A DNA stretch of 64,000 bases. Source: Mycobacteroides franklinii (GTDB lineage: Bacteria > Actinomycetota > Actinomycetes > Mycobacteriales > Mycobacteriaceae). Under the pieces are notes generated by a model. The model saw only the letters and a list, made by a program, of their open reading frames with translations. It had not been told where the DNA came from and made no database searches. The stretch covers positions 1 to 64,000 of the forward strand of contig NZ_MAFQ01000011.1 in NCBI RefSeq assembly GCF_002013895.1, in the 5' to 3' direction. The position numbers and the translations under genes were made by a program. This document shows positions 23,741-31,425 of this stretch, piece after piece (within the stretch, counting starts at the first letter, position 1; every line of letters begins with the position of its first letter).

Positions 23741-24511
23741 ATGTCCACCATTCACGCAGGCTCCGTAGGCTTGCGCACCATGGGGATCCGGCAGATAGGG
23801 AGAACGGGAGCCGCGGCACTGCGACGGCTCCCGCGCCGTCAGCTGCTGTGGACCGGTGTGGCCGTTCTTATTGTGACTGCGGCCCTGCTGTTCCTGCCGC
23901 TGCCGACCGCCCTCCAGATGCGGGATTGGGCCGGTGACCTCGGTCCGTGGTTCCCACTTGCTTTCCTGGCGGCACACACGATCGTGACGGTGCTGCCCTT
24001 CCCGCGGACCGCGTTCACCCTCGCCGCCGGATTGCTGTTCGGAACCCAGCTCGGCGTGCTGCTGGCCGTCGTCGCGAGCACCGCGAGCGCCGTGTTGGCC
24101 CTGTGGGGCGTGCGGGCGTTGGGATGGAAACTCAGCACGCTGCACCACCGCCCCGGTGTGAAAAATGTCGACGATCAATTGCGCCGCCGCGGGTGGATCG
24201 CGGTGATGTCGATGAGGCTCATCCCGGCGGTGCCGTTCTCGGTTCTCAACTACGCGGCAGGAGCCTCCGCGGTGCGCGTCGTGCCGTACACGTTGGCCAC
24301 CTTCGCGGGTCTGCTTCCGGGCACGCTGGCGGTCGTCGTACTCGGCGATGCACTCACCGGACACATCAGTGGCACGCTCTTCGCGGTCTCCCTGACCACC
24401 TCGGCGCTCGGAGTGCTGGGAATCCTTTACGAGATCCGGCGCTACAAACGTACCCACACCGAGATCGCGGGCCCGGAAATCTCCGACGAGCCCGAACGCG
24501 TCGGCAGCTAG
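23741..24511 (+). CDS. TVP38/TMEM64 (DedA-like) membrane protein
   Basis: A protein of about 256 residues corresponding to Rv1491c of M. tuberculosis. It has several hydrophobic helices and the SNARE-associated/VTT signature: PFPRTAFTLAAGLLFG, then RLIPAVPFSVLNYAAGAS, which contains the conserved arginine and glycine pattern of DedA-like proteins. These are thought to move lipids between leaflets, but this member is uncharacterised. The start is uncertain: ATG 23741 or ATG 23780 (MGIRQIG), with no clear ribosome site for either. Confidence 0.8.
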   Translation: MSTIHAGSVGLRTMGIRQIGRTGAAALRRLPRRQLLWTGVAVLIVTAALLFLPLPTALQMRDWAGDLGPWFPLAFLAAHTIVTVLPFPRTAFTLAAGLLFGTQLGVLLAVVASTASAVLALWGVRALGWKLSTLHHRPGVKNVDDQLRRRGWIAVMSMRLIPAVPFSVLNYAAGASAVRVVPYTLATFAGLLPGTLAVVVLGDALTGHISGTLFAVSLTTSALGVLGILYEIRRYKRTHTEIAGPEISDEPERVGS

Positions 24512-24513
24512 GC

Positions 24514-24903
24514 CTACGAGGGGTTCCGTTCGTCGAATCCCTTGCTCGCCAGCACGGCGAACAGGGTGAGCAGACCCGCCGCCGGCAGGGCATGCAGCAC
24601 CTTGTCGTGTACCCGCACATGCGCACCGACCGCCAAGGTGAAGTAGACGGCCAACATGAATGTCGTCAGCCGACCCAATGCCGACCACCGGATTCCACCG
24701 AGGAGTCCCACTGCTGACGCCGTTTTCACGACGGGAAGCACCCACCAGATGCGTTGTGGCAGACCGACTGTCTCCAGCGATTCTTTGACAGGCTTGATCG
24801 GACCGACGCATGCCGCCGCGTCGGCGACCTGCATGGCTGCCAGCGCCGCCAGGACCTTAGGGTTGGCCAAAACTCGGGGAGATACCAAAGCGTCATTGCT
24901 CAT
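24514..24903 (-). CDS. DoxX-like small membrane protein
   Basis: A 129-residue protein with four hydrophobic segments of the DoxX/DoxD-like fold (MQVADAAACVGPIKPVKESL, IWWVLPVVKTASAVGLLGG, LTTFMLAVYFTLAVGAHVRV, LPAAGLLTLFAVLAS). Family members are linked to redox or quinone chemistry in some bacteria; the role here is unknown. It follows the 43-aa microprotein gene by 53 bases on the same strand and may be the last gene of the magnesium-responsive unit. It is convergent with the TVP38-type gene, whose stop is 2 bases away. Confidence 0.75.
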   Translation of the reverse strand: MSNDALVSPRVLANPKVLAALAAMQVADAAACVGPIKPVKESLETVGLPQRIWWVLPVVKTASAVGLLGGIRWSALGRLTTFMLAVYFTLAVGAHVRVHDKVLHALPAAGLLTLFAVLASKGFDERNPS

Positions 24904-24956
24904 CACTCCAGTGAACCACTACTGCGCCGGGCCGACGATGGCACGACCGATTCCCG

Positions 24957-25088
24957 CTAGTGCGGCGCGTGCGCACCCAAAGACGCAGAGATGACGGCCA
25001 ACGGTGACAGAGCCAGCTGCATGTTGGCGCGCTCTTGTGGGGTAAGCCGACGACGTTCCCAGAAACGTCGCAACGCGCGAATACTCAT
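24957..25088 (-). CDS. 43-aa microprotein, paralogue of the 45-aa microprotein at 28345-28482
   Basis: Starts at ATG 25088 (with TGGAG just upstream) and ends at TAG 24957-24959. It encodes a basic N-terminus (MSIRALRRFWERRR), then LTPQERANMQLA and a mildly hydrophobic C-terminus (SPLAVISASLGAHAPH). The last 30 residues match the microprotein at the other end of this gene cluster at about 25 positions, and the spacing of Arg and Trp in the N-terminal part is also kept. The conservation is in protein sequence with synonymous differences, so both are likely real genes. It lies 100 bases after the Nramp-related gene. The family is not known to me. Confidence 0.75.
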   Translation of the reverse strand: MSIRALRRFWERRRLTPQERANMQLALSPLAVISASLGAHAPH

Positions 25089-25100
25089 GTCTCCATTGGA

Positions 25101-25134
25101 CGCGGCCGCGCCGACATTAACCAGCGCGGCCGCG
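25101..25134 (-). terminator. 10-bp GC hairpin after the Nramp-related gene
   Basis: The palindrome CGCGGCCGCG occurs at 25101-25110 and again at 25125-25134, so the two copies can pair around a 14-base loop. It lies between the transporter stop and the 43-aa microprotein start. It could terminate, attenuate or stabilise the operon message. Confidence 0.5.
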
Positions 25135-25188
25135 ATATCCCAACGAATTCAATACGCATTCTCATCACGGCCATCCGGAGAGGTTCGA

Positions 25189-26907
25189 TCAACTCCCGTG
25201 TGCGAGTTGAATTGCCTTCACCACCAACAGAATGGCACCGACAACCAGATAGCCGCGAAGAGCGAGCATGCCCAGTTTGGTTCCCGGACTCCATTTGACC
25301 GGTTCGAGCAAGGCGAGGGGCGGCATGCGCCAGGTGCGCGCATCGACGCCTTCGAGAGCCTTGTTCAGTGCGGCGACCGCCGGATCCGTGCGTTGCCTGC
25401 TCGAAACCCACCACAGGCCGATCCCGATCAGTATCGCGAGAATTGTGACAACCACCGCCAGATAACCGGAGACCTCCACGACATCCAAATCCGGGAACAA
25501 CGTGGTGGCCATCAGGATGCCGGAAAGAAAGAGCAGCACACCGACGATGAGCCCGGCGACGATGTTGAGCCAGGTCTTGTTGACCCACGGGCCCAACACC
25601 GCTTTGTCGTTGCACAGCAACAGCAGGAACACACTGGCGCTGGGCAACAGCAGACCCGCCAGTGCCTGCACCGCTGTGGTCATGAGCCCCAGCGGCGCAT
25701 TCGGGATCAGCACGATGGCGGCGCCTACTCCGACCATCACGGTGTAGGACAGATAGAACGGCTTGGCGTCCTTGAAGCTGCGGTGCAAGGAGTGCTTGAG
25801 CCCGAAGGTGTCACCGAACGCATAGCTGGTGGCCAGGGTGACGGCAGCAGCGCCGATGATCGACGCGTCCAGCAGGACGATTGCGAAGACCTTGCCCAGC
25901 AGCGGCTCAACCTGTCCCAGCCAATGGGCGATCATGCCGGCGTCGCCATCGTCGCCCCACTTGTCCGGCCCGGAGTTGCCCGTCGCACGTGCGGCGTAGT
26001 CGGCGGTCATCACCAATGCAGCGGCACCGATCACCACGACGAGCGAACCGATGACGGTGTCGGCGCGTTCGTACCCGATGAACCGCGGCGTGATGCGCTT
26101 GTCGACGATATTGGACTGCTGGAAGAACAGTTGCCACGGCGCGACGGTGGTTCCCACCATGGCGATAATCAGCAACACCGCACCCGAGGTGATGCCGCCG
26201 TCGATGCCCGGAATCACGAAATCATGTGCGGCCCTGCCCCACTGTGGATCTGACATCAAGAACATCGGGATCTGCAGCAGCGTGATCGCAATGAACACGA
26301 ACATGGCGCGCTCCCAGCGCCGGAAGCTCCCGGTGGCCATGATCAAAATCAGCGCGATCGCCGCGAAGGGCACCGTGTAGTACTTCGAGATTCCCAGATA
26401 CTCGGAAGCCAGTGCGACACCGATGAACTCGGTGACCAGAGTCAGGAAGTTCAGGATGAACAAGTCGCCGACGGAGAACCAGCCCCAGCCGCGGCCGAAC
26501 CGCTCGTTGATCAACCGGGCATGCCCAACCCCGGTGACGGCGCCGAGCCGAACCACCATCTCCTGGTTCACGATCAGAACGGGAATGAGTAGCAACAACA
26601 CCCACAGCAGGCTGTACCCGTAGCTCTGACCGGCTTGAGCGTAGGTGGCGACACCACCCGCATCGTTGTCGCCGACCATGACGATGATGCCCGGCCCAAG
26701 AATGGCGGCCATCGTCGCCATCCGCGTCTTGAAAGTGCGCGCCTGGCCGGGATCGCTCACGCTGATCTTGCCGAATGCACCTTCGATGTCACCCAGATGC
26801 GCCGAATCAAGTACAGCGCTCTTTGGTGGTGGGGGTGCCGCTTTAAGCGGCGTGGCCACAGTTTCCGTCCCGTTCACGGGACCGCCGGCGATTCCGTTTT
26901 CACTCAT
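25189..26907 (-). CDS. Nramp-related transporter, probably Mg2+ (NRMT type)
   Basis: A 572-residue membrane protein with about 11 helices after a 60-residue hydrophilic N-terminus. It is clearly Nramp-superfamily (LGPGIIVMVGDNDAGGVATYAQAG, residues 70-93), but the metal-site motif DPGN of true Mn/Fe Nramps is replaced by GDNDAGG. The helix-6 MPHN motif is replaced by TTVAPWQLFFQQ (about 247-262), removing the methionine ligand that selects transition metals. Such changes are described for NRMT proteins, which carry Mg2+. The start overlaps the stop of the MgtE-N/CBS gene (ATGA), and the operon is preceded by an Mg2+ M-box, which supports magnesium as substrate. Substrate is inferred. Confidence 0.88.
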   Translation of the reverse strand: MSENGIAGGPVNGTETVATPLKAAPPPPKSAVLDSAHLGDIEGAFGKISVSDPGQARTFKTRMATMAAILGPGIIVMVGDNDAGGVATYAQAGQSYGYSLLWVLLLLIPVLIVNQEMVVRLGAVTGVGHARLINERFGRGWGWFSVGDLFILNFLTLVTEFIGVALASEYLGISKYYTVPFAAIALILIMATGSFRRWERAMFVFIAITLLQIPMFLMSDPQWGRAAHDFVIPGIDGGITSGAVLLIIAMVGTTVAPWQLFFQQSNIVDKRITPRFIGYERADTVIGSLVVVIGAAALVMTADYAARATGNSGPDKWGDDGDAGMIAHWLGQVEPLLGKVFAIVLLDASIIGAAAVTLATSYAFGDTFGLKHSLHRSFKDAKPFYLSYTVMVGVGAAIVLIPNAPLGLMTTAVQALAGLLLPSASVFLLLLCNDKAVLGPWVNKTWLNIVAGLIVGVLLFLSGILMATTLFPDLDVVEVSGYLAVVVTILAILIGIGLWWVSSRQRTDPAVAALNKALEGVDARTWRMPPLALLEPVKWSPGTKLGMLALRGYLVVGAILLVVKAIQLAHGS

Positions 26908-28208
26908 GGCGTGACCCCGTCTGGGCCCGACGCGACCTGGCGCACCGGACGAGGCGCCGGCTCACGACGGCGCCAATCCTCGGGAATGAGCGCAGCCAGC
27001 ACATCGTCGTAGGTCACTACGCCAAGTACCTTTTCGCCTTCGTCGACGACCGGAATGAGAGCCAGGTTGTAGTCGGCCATCAGCAGGGCGACGTCGGTGA
27101 GATCGGCCTCCGGCGCTACCCGCACCGGGTCGTCATCCATGATCGATTCCACAACGGCGGCCTGGTCGGCCTGCAGCAGCCGGATCACCGACACCACACC
27201 CACCAGTTCGCCATTGTCAGCGAGCACATGCACCTTCAGCAGCGCCTCCGGTTGCAGGGACTTCGCCGCCGAAATCACCCCAATCGCATCGCCAACGGTG
27301 CTGCCGAGCACACAGGACACGATGTCGACATTCATCAGGCCGCCGGCCGATTCGGGGCTGAACCCCATCAAGGTGACCACCTTGGTGCGTTGCGGTGCCG
27401 GCATCAGGTCCAGCACCGCACGGCGACGAGACTGCCGCAGGTCGAAGATGGCATCTGCCGCGTCATCCGCACGCATGCGGCCCAGGAGGGCCGCGACATC
27501 TGCGTCCGACATGTCTTCGAACAACTTGCTGGCCTTCTCCGAGTCGAGTTCCTCGAACACATCGGCCTCAAGCTCGGGGTTGGCGCGAACGCGATCGAGG
27601 ATCTCGCCGCCCTCTTCCTTGGTGGCCTCCTCCAGCAGATCCGCGATCTCGGCGGGCTTGAGCGTGTTCACTCGTCCCCCGACACGGCGCGCCAACAGCG
27701 ACCCGCCATGACCGATCATCGGCTCGAATGCCTTCCAGTCCCTGCCTGCCTGGCCCGCGCCGGCCTTGATCAGACCGAAAAACCTTGCGGGACGCCGGGT
27801 ATCGAGGCGGGCCAGAACCCACCCCTCAGCCGATTCCACCAGCTCGATGTCATAGGCATGCACCAATTCGGCGTTGTCCACATCGATGAACCGGTGGTCG
27901 AGCACGTCCTCGTCGAGCAGGTACTCGCCATCCCGACGCTCGAAGCCCCGGAGGTCAACCTTGTTCTTGCTCAACTCAATACGATGCGGCCCCACCGCGG
28001 ACACCACATCGGAGGAGACAAAGACGGTGCGCCCACCCATGTCCACCACGTATCCCGTGACGATCGGATACTCATCCGATCCACGGAGCCGAACGATCAC
28101 ATCCTCCAACCGGCCAATGGTGTCGCCGGAACGCGCGACGACCGGAGCTTTCAATAGATCCGAGAATTGAATTACTCGCGGCTTAGCCGCCTTATTGGAA
28201 GTAGCCAT
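26904..28208 (-). CDS. PRC-barrel / MgtE-N / CBS-domain protein, cytosolic regulator of the adjacent transporter
   Basis: A 434-residue soluble protein. A PRC-barrel-like N-terminus (about 10-160; FSDLLKAPVVARSGDTIGRL) is followed by an MgtE-type superhelical domain (about 180-300; LKPAEIADLLEEA, then FEELDSEKASKLFEDM and RMRADDAADAIFDL) and two CBS motifs (about 300-415). These are the Mg2+-sensing cytosolic parts of the MgtE channel without its membrane pore. Since its stop overlaps the start of the Nramp-related gene, it probably gates or regulates that transporter in response to cytosolic Mg2+. The ribosome site GAGGAG lies at 28220-28215, just after a strong hairpin. Confidence 0.9.
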   Translation of the reverse strand: MATSNKAAKPRVIQFSDLLKAPVVARSGDTIGRLEDVIVRLRGSDEYPIVTGYVVDMGGRTVFVSSDVVSAVGPHRIELSKNKVDLRGFERRDGEYLLDEDVLDHRFIDVDNAELVHAYDIELVESAEGWVLARLDTRRPARFFGLIKAGAGQAGRDWKAFEPMIGHGGSLLARRVGGRVNTLKPAEIADLLEEATKEEGGEILDRVRANPELEADVFEELDSEKASKLFEDMSDADVAALLGRMRADDAADAIFDLRQSRRRAVLDLMPAPQRTKVVTLMGFSPESAGGLMNVDIVSCVLGSTVGDAIGVISAAKSLQPEALLKVHVLADNGELVGVVSVIRLLQADQAAVVESIMDDDPVRVAPEADLTDVALLMADYNLALIPVVDEGEKVLGVVTYDDVLAALIPEDWRRREPAPRPVRQVASGPDGVTP

Positions 28209-28229
28209 GCCGACTCCTCAGCGTTTGAA

Positions 28230-28273
28230 CCAATACGCTCCGTCCGCCCGGTTGGGCGGGCGAAGCGTATTGG
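28230..28273 (-). repeat. Very stable intercistronic hairpin (19 bp, one mismatch)
   Basis: CCAATACGCT (28230-28239) pairs with AGCGTATTGG (28264-28273). After one C/A mismatch, nine more pairs (one of them G-T) close a GGTT loop. The hairpin stands between the 45-aa microprotein stop and the ribosome site of the MgtE-N/CBS gene, 22 bases from its start codon. No U-run follows it, so it may act as an RNA-processing or stability element, or a partial terminator. Confidence 0.8.
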
Positions 28274-28344
28274 CCTCGAATGAATTCCGAATGACCACCC
28301 ACTGTGAATCAGCTGTGCGTGGTCGCGATGGTGAATCCGCCGGA

Positions 28345-28482
28345 TTACCGCGGCGGGTGCGCCCCGAGCGATGCCGAAACAACGGCAAGCGGTGAGTACG
28401 CCAGTTGCAGATTGGCGCGCTCTTGCGGGGTCAGCCGGTGCCGAATCCACATCCGGCGGACTGCGTTAAATGTTGTGGTCAT
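28345..28482 (-). CDS. 45-aa microprotein, first gene after the M-box leader
   Basis: Starts at ATG 28482, with a perfect AAGGAG (28495-28490) seven bases upstream. It encodes a basic N-terminus (MTTTFNAVRRMWIRHR), then LTPQERANLQLAY and SPLAVVSASLGAHPPR. An open frame extends upstream, but the ribosome site fixes this start. It is closely similar to the 43-aa product at 24957-25088. It is the first gene downstream of the Mg2+ M-box and precedes the MgtE-N/CBS and Nramp-related genes. By position it resembles small regulatory proteins of Mg2+ uptake operons in other bacteria, but there is no sequence similarity I can claim. Function unknown. Confidence 0.85.
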   Translation of the reverse strand: MTTTFNAVRRMWIRHRLTPQERANLQLAYSPLAVVSASLGAHPPR

Positions 28483-28502
28483 GATGAGGCTCCTTCTGGG
28501 GA

Positions 28503-28640
28503 GAGCCGCATACCCGAGCGCAGGTGTCAAAAACGTTGACTAGAGCGAGGATTCACCCTCGAACAAACGACAAGGTATGCGGCAGCTGTTGTCTATGCGG
28601 ACTTTCGCCGGATATCACGGGGGTGCCTCACCTCCTTGCC
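28503..28640 (-). promoter_or_regulatory. Second structured leader segment with possible 21-codon mini-ORF
   Basis: Downstream of the M-box, a strong ribosome-site sequence AAGGAGG (28637-28631) is followed by GTG at 28618 and a frame of 21 codons ending with TGA at 28555-28553. The stop falls in the loop of a small hairpin (CGAGG 28561-28557 with CCTCG 28550-28546). GCCGCATACC (28583-28574), inside the mini-ORF, is exactly complementary to GGTATGCGGC (28514-28505), just before the ribosome site of the 45-aa microprotein. Ribosome movement on the mini-ORF could therefore open or close that pairing. The structure is seen; the regulatory role is inferred. Confidence 0.5.
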
Positions 28641-28724
28641 GTCGGGGCGCACGCGGGCGCCAGCTGTAGGAGCAGCGACCACGAGAAGGAATTGCCGGAC
28701 AGCGACACTGACCGGAGCGCACCC

Positions 28725-28880
28725 CTCTCGTCAGGGCTTCGGCACTACGTGACGTGTCCGCGGGCGGAAGCCACTTCGGGTCATCCCTTAGTCCGGGAAG
28801 ACCTGTCCTAACCTTGGGCGTCTCTCGACGTCGTCAGATCAGTGGCCTGTATTCACGTAGGAGCCTCACCTAGCAAGGTG
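28725..28880 (-). ncRNA. M-box (ykoK) magnesium riboswitch
   Basis: The minus strand carries the hallmark blocks of the M-box: TAGGTGAGGCTCCTAC (28872-28857), ATACAGGCCACTG (28852-28840) and ACGTCGAGAGACGC (28831-28818). The later conserved CCGAAG-type segments follow. Mg2+ binding compacts this RNA and reduces expression of downstream Mg2+ uptake genes; in mycobacteria the known examples precede Rv1535 and PE20. The 3' boundary and expression platform are approximate. It lies about 240 bases before the 45-aa microprotein and begins just after the promoter at 28895-28923. Confidence 0.92.
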
Positions 28881-28894
28881 CTGAACCGGTACCC

Positions 28895-28923
28895 ATGATG
28901 GGCCTGGGGAATCGCCTTGTCAA
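28895..28923 (-). promoter_or_regulatory. Sigma-A type promoter of the M-box operon
   Basis: TTGACA (28923-28918) and CATCAT (28900-28895) stand 17 bases apart on the minus strand. The RNA would start near 28888, a few bases before the M-box. It lies in the 59-base gap downstream of the SPFH gene stop. Confidence 0.7.
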
Positions 28924-28939
28924 GCGGGCAATGCCCGTG

Positions 28940-30082
28940 TCACGCGTCGGGCAGCTGATGGCGGCTCGCCGGATCGAACTGGCCGATCTCCTGGGCGGCC
29001 GACTGTGCCTCGGCGACCGCCGCGGCGACCTCGGGAGTGGTCTTCGTCTCGAACCATCCAGCGACATCCGCAGAGTCGTCCTCTGGACGCTCCGCCGGTT
29101 CGTCGGCCGGAGACGGTTGGTAGCGGAATACACCGTCTTCCCCTGGCGCGCCCAGCAGCTTGGTGAATCCCTGCAGAGCAGAACCGAAGTCACTCGGAAT
29201 AAGCCAGACCTTGTTCGCCTCACCCTGGGCCATCTTGGGCAACGTCTGCAAATACTGATAGGCCAACAACTCTGGCGTGGGTTTACCGGATTTCACTGCG
29301 GCGAAGACCTTTTCGATGGCCTTCGCCTGACCCTGTGCTTGCAGATACTGTGCGGCCCGCTCGCCCTCAGCACGCAGGATGCGGGACTGGCGTTCACCTT
29401 CGGCAGCCAAGATCGCAGATTGTCTGGAACCTTCCGCGGCGAGGATCTGCGCCTGCTTCTGCCCCTGAGCCGAGAGAATCGCCGCCTGCCTGGCACCTTC
29501 GGCCGACAGAATCATGGCGCGCTTCTCACGGTCGGCCTTCATCTGCTTCTCCATCGACTCCTGCACCGAGGGCGGTGGATCGATCGACCGCAGCTCCACG
29601 CGAGCCACCCGCAGCCCCCAGCGGCCGGTGGCCTCGTCGAGCACCCCACGCAGCTGACCGTTGATCTGATCACGCGACGTGAGGGTCTGCTCCAGGGTCA
29701 TGCCACCCACGACGTTGCGCAGCGTGGTGGTGGTGAGCTGCTCGACACCCACGATGTAGTTGCTGATCTCATACACCGCCGCCTGCGGGCTGGTGACCTG
29801 GAAATAGACAACGGTGTCGATGTTGACCGTCAGGTTGTCCTCGGTGATCACCGGTTGCGGCGGAAAAGACACGACGCGTTCACGCAGATCAACCTTGGCC
29901 CGGATGCGGTCGACGAACGGCACCAGAATGGTCAATTGCCCACTCACGGTCTTGGAATACCGGCCCAACCGCTCGATGACCGCAGCCTCTGCCTGCGGAA
30001 CGAGTGCCACAGATTTCAGCACAATGGTGACGCCCAGGATGATCAATACGATCAGCACGAAGGCTCCGGCCGCTACTCCCAT
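28940..30082 (-). CDS. SPFH/stomatin-like membrane-anchored protein
   Basis: A 380-residue protein corresponding to Rv1488. It has one N-terminal transmembrane helix (VAAGAFVLIVLIILGVTIV), an SPFH/band-7 domain (about 30-190; RLGRYSKTVSGQLTILVPFVDR), then at least five 11-residue helical repeats of the type AEGxRQxAIL (about 195-250) forming a coiled coil, and an acidic Pro-rich tail. QmcA-like proteins organise membrane microdomains and often modulate FtsH. It follows an NfeD gene by 24 bases, the usual partnership. Confidence 0.92.
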   Translation of the reverse strand: MGVAAGAFVLIVLIILGVTIVLKSVALVPQAEAAVIERLGRYSKTVSGQLTILVPFVDRIRAKVDLRERVVSFPPQPVITEDNLTVNIDTVVYFQVTSPQAAVYEISNYIVGVEQLTTTTLRNVVGGMTLEQTLTSRDQINGQLRGVLDEATGRWGLRVARVELRSIDPPPSVQESMEKQMKADREKRAMILSAEGARQAAILSAQGQKQAQILAAEGSRQSAILAAEGERQSRILRAEGERAAQYLQAQGQAKAIEKVFAAVKSGKPTPELLAYQYLQTLPKMAQGEANKVWLIPSDFGSALQGFTKLLGAPGEDGVFRYQPSPADEPAERPEDDSADVAGWFETKTTPEVAAAVAEAQSAAQEIGQFDPASRHQLPDA

Positions 30083-30106
30083 ATCCGTACTCCCTTGGTG
30101 AGATTC

Positions 30107-30532
30107 TCAGATCTTCTCGACAACCGCCGTGGCGCCGTCGATTTGGACAACTGTCACCGTCTCGCCCTGTTCGAATCGACCCGACTTCTCCAGGCTGCGG
30201 GCAGACCACATCTCCCCTCCCAGCCGAATCAGCCCGTGGATATCGTCGACGGGTTCAATCACAATGGCGCTCTTACCCTCCAACGCCCTGGCGTTGGTAT
30301 GCAGAATCGGGCCGGATGTCAGCCGCTTGCGCAGCGCGGGCCGCACACCGACCAGCAAAACCACCGAGCTGATGACGAAGACCAGCCCCTCGGCCCACAG
30401 CGGCATGCCGAAGACCCACCCGACACCCGCCGTAACCAGGGCCGATCCGCCCAGCATCAAGAGGAACATGTCCCCTGTCATCAGCTCGGCAGCCGCGAGC
30501 AAGATGCCTGCCACGAGCCACACAATCGGCAT
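30107..30532 (-). CDS. NfeD-like membrane protein
   Basis: A 141-residue protein matching Rv1487. Two or more N-terminal hydrophobic helices (IVWLVAGILLAAAELM, then MFLLMLGGSALVTAGVGWVFG) are followed by a C-terminal OB-fold-like beta domain (about 80-141; LEGKSAIVIEPVDD, GRFEQGETVTVVQIDG). This short NfeD type lacks the ClpP-like protease domain. It is the first gene of the NfeD/SPFH pair and divergent from the Rv1486c-like gene, 65 bases away. Confidence 0.9.
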   Translation of the reverse strand: MPIVWLVAGILLAAAELMTGDMFLLMLGGSALVTAGVGWVFGMPLWAEGLVFVISSVVLLVGVRPALRKRLTSGPILHTNARALEGKSAIVIEPVDDIHGLIRLGGEMWSARSLEKSGRFEQGETVTVVQIDGATAVVEKI

Positions 30533-30597
30533 GTATCCACACTAGCCCGCGTGGGCAACTGGTGGGGGCGGATGCGGCGCCTTACACTGCGATCATC

Positions 30598-31425
30598 ATG
30601 GCGAATCCGAGTGTGTCCCTGGCAGTGTGGGCAAGCGCGTGGCTGGCGGGCCGCGCGGCGCCCGATGATGTCATTGACGCGCTCATTGCCTGGGCACCAA
30701 GGCATTTAGTCACGGCCTATGATGCGGTCGCGGCGGGCCACACCGGACTCTCCTGGCCGGATATGGACGACAACGGCCCCATCGGCCTACTTCAGACCAT
30801 CCGCACCGCAACCGGTCAACCACACGGTATACCCGATATCCATGTGATCCTGCCCGCACCCGGTGACCCCCGGGGCTTGCCCGCCGGAACCCAGTTCCAG
30901 CGCGACGCGCTCGAGGCCAGCGAGGCGATTGTGCTCAGCGATCGCCAGAATGATTCCACAGCAATAGGATTGGTTCCCGCGGTAGAGTACGACGAGGACC
31001 GTGATGAAACCGTCGGACTGTCCTGGACGGTGTATTCGCTGCCCGCACAGATCCCCTTACAACCCGGGCCGGACCTCGGTGAGGCAGAGTTCCAACTGCG
31101 TCAAGCGGTTCGTTCGGCTACCTCAACGCTCAATCGCCTGGACCGGGCCGTGGGCGCAATCGAGGCCGATCCCCGCGCGTTGGTCGAAGAGGTGCTGTCC
31201 ACGCTGCGCGGACACTGCCTGCCGGATTACGCACCGCACCGGGCCATCAGGGTGCTCGACTCGGCCAATCAGGTGGAAGCGATAGCGACGGCGGCAGCCG
31301 AGATCATGGAGCTACCCGGCGCCCTCGACGATGGCGCCGTAAGCGACGCGTTGCGGCCCCTCGTCGTCGTGGTACGTGAGGCACGGATGGCGGCCGCGGC
31401 CGCCATCATCGAGGCCGCGCGCTAA
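30598..31425 (+). CDS. Conserved mycobacterial protein of unknown function (Rv1486c-like)
   Basis: A 275-residue soluble protein beginning at ATG 30598 ([18 protein letters not shown]). No catalytic motif is recognised. It is Ala-rich and acidic, with an N-terminal helical part, a middle segment with [23 protein letters not shown] (seen in parts) and a helical C-terminus. The genomic place and sequence correspond to Rv1486c. The 3' end overlaps the convergent ferrochelatase gene by four bases. An upstream in-frame start at 30562 is possible but would add unconserved residues. Confidence 0.75.
   Translation: MANPSVSLAVWASAWLAGRAAPDDVIDALIAWAPRHLVTAYDAVAAGHTGLSWPDMDDNGPIGLLQTIRTATGQPHGIPDIHVILPAPGDPRGLPAGTQFQRDALEASEAIVLSDRQNDSTAIGLVPAVEYDEDRDETVGLSWTVYSLPAQIPLQPGPDLGEAEFQLRQAVRSATSTLNRLDRAVGAIEADPRALVEEVLSTLRGHCLPDYAPHRAIRVLDSANQVEAIATAAAEIMELPGALDDGAVSDALRPLVVVVREARMAAAAAIIEAAR

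Noticed and set aside
25101-25134. CGCGGCCGCG pair as a mobile-element end
   Set aside because: Only two adjacent self-complementary copies, no target duplication or transposase; a hairpin explains it.
28503-28640. yybP-ykoY manganese riboswitch in the second leader segment
   Set aside because: The segment is structured, but the expected conserved loops of that class are not there.
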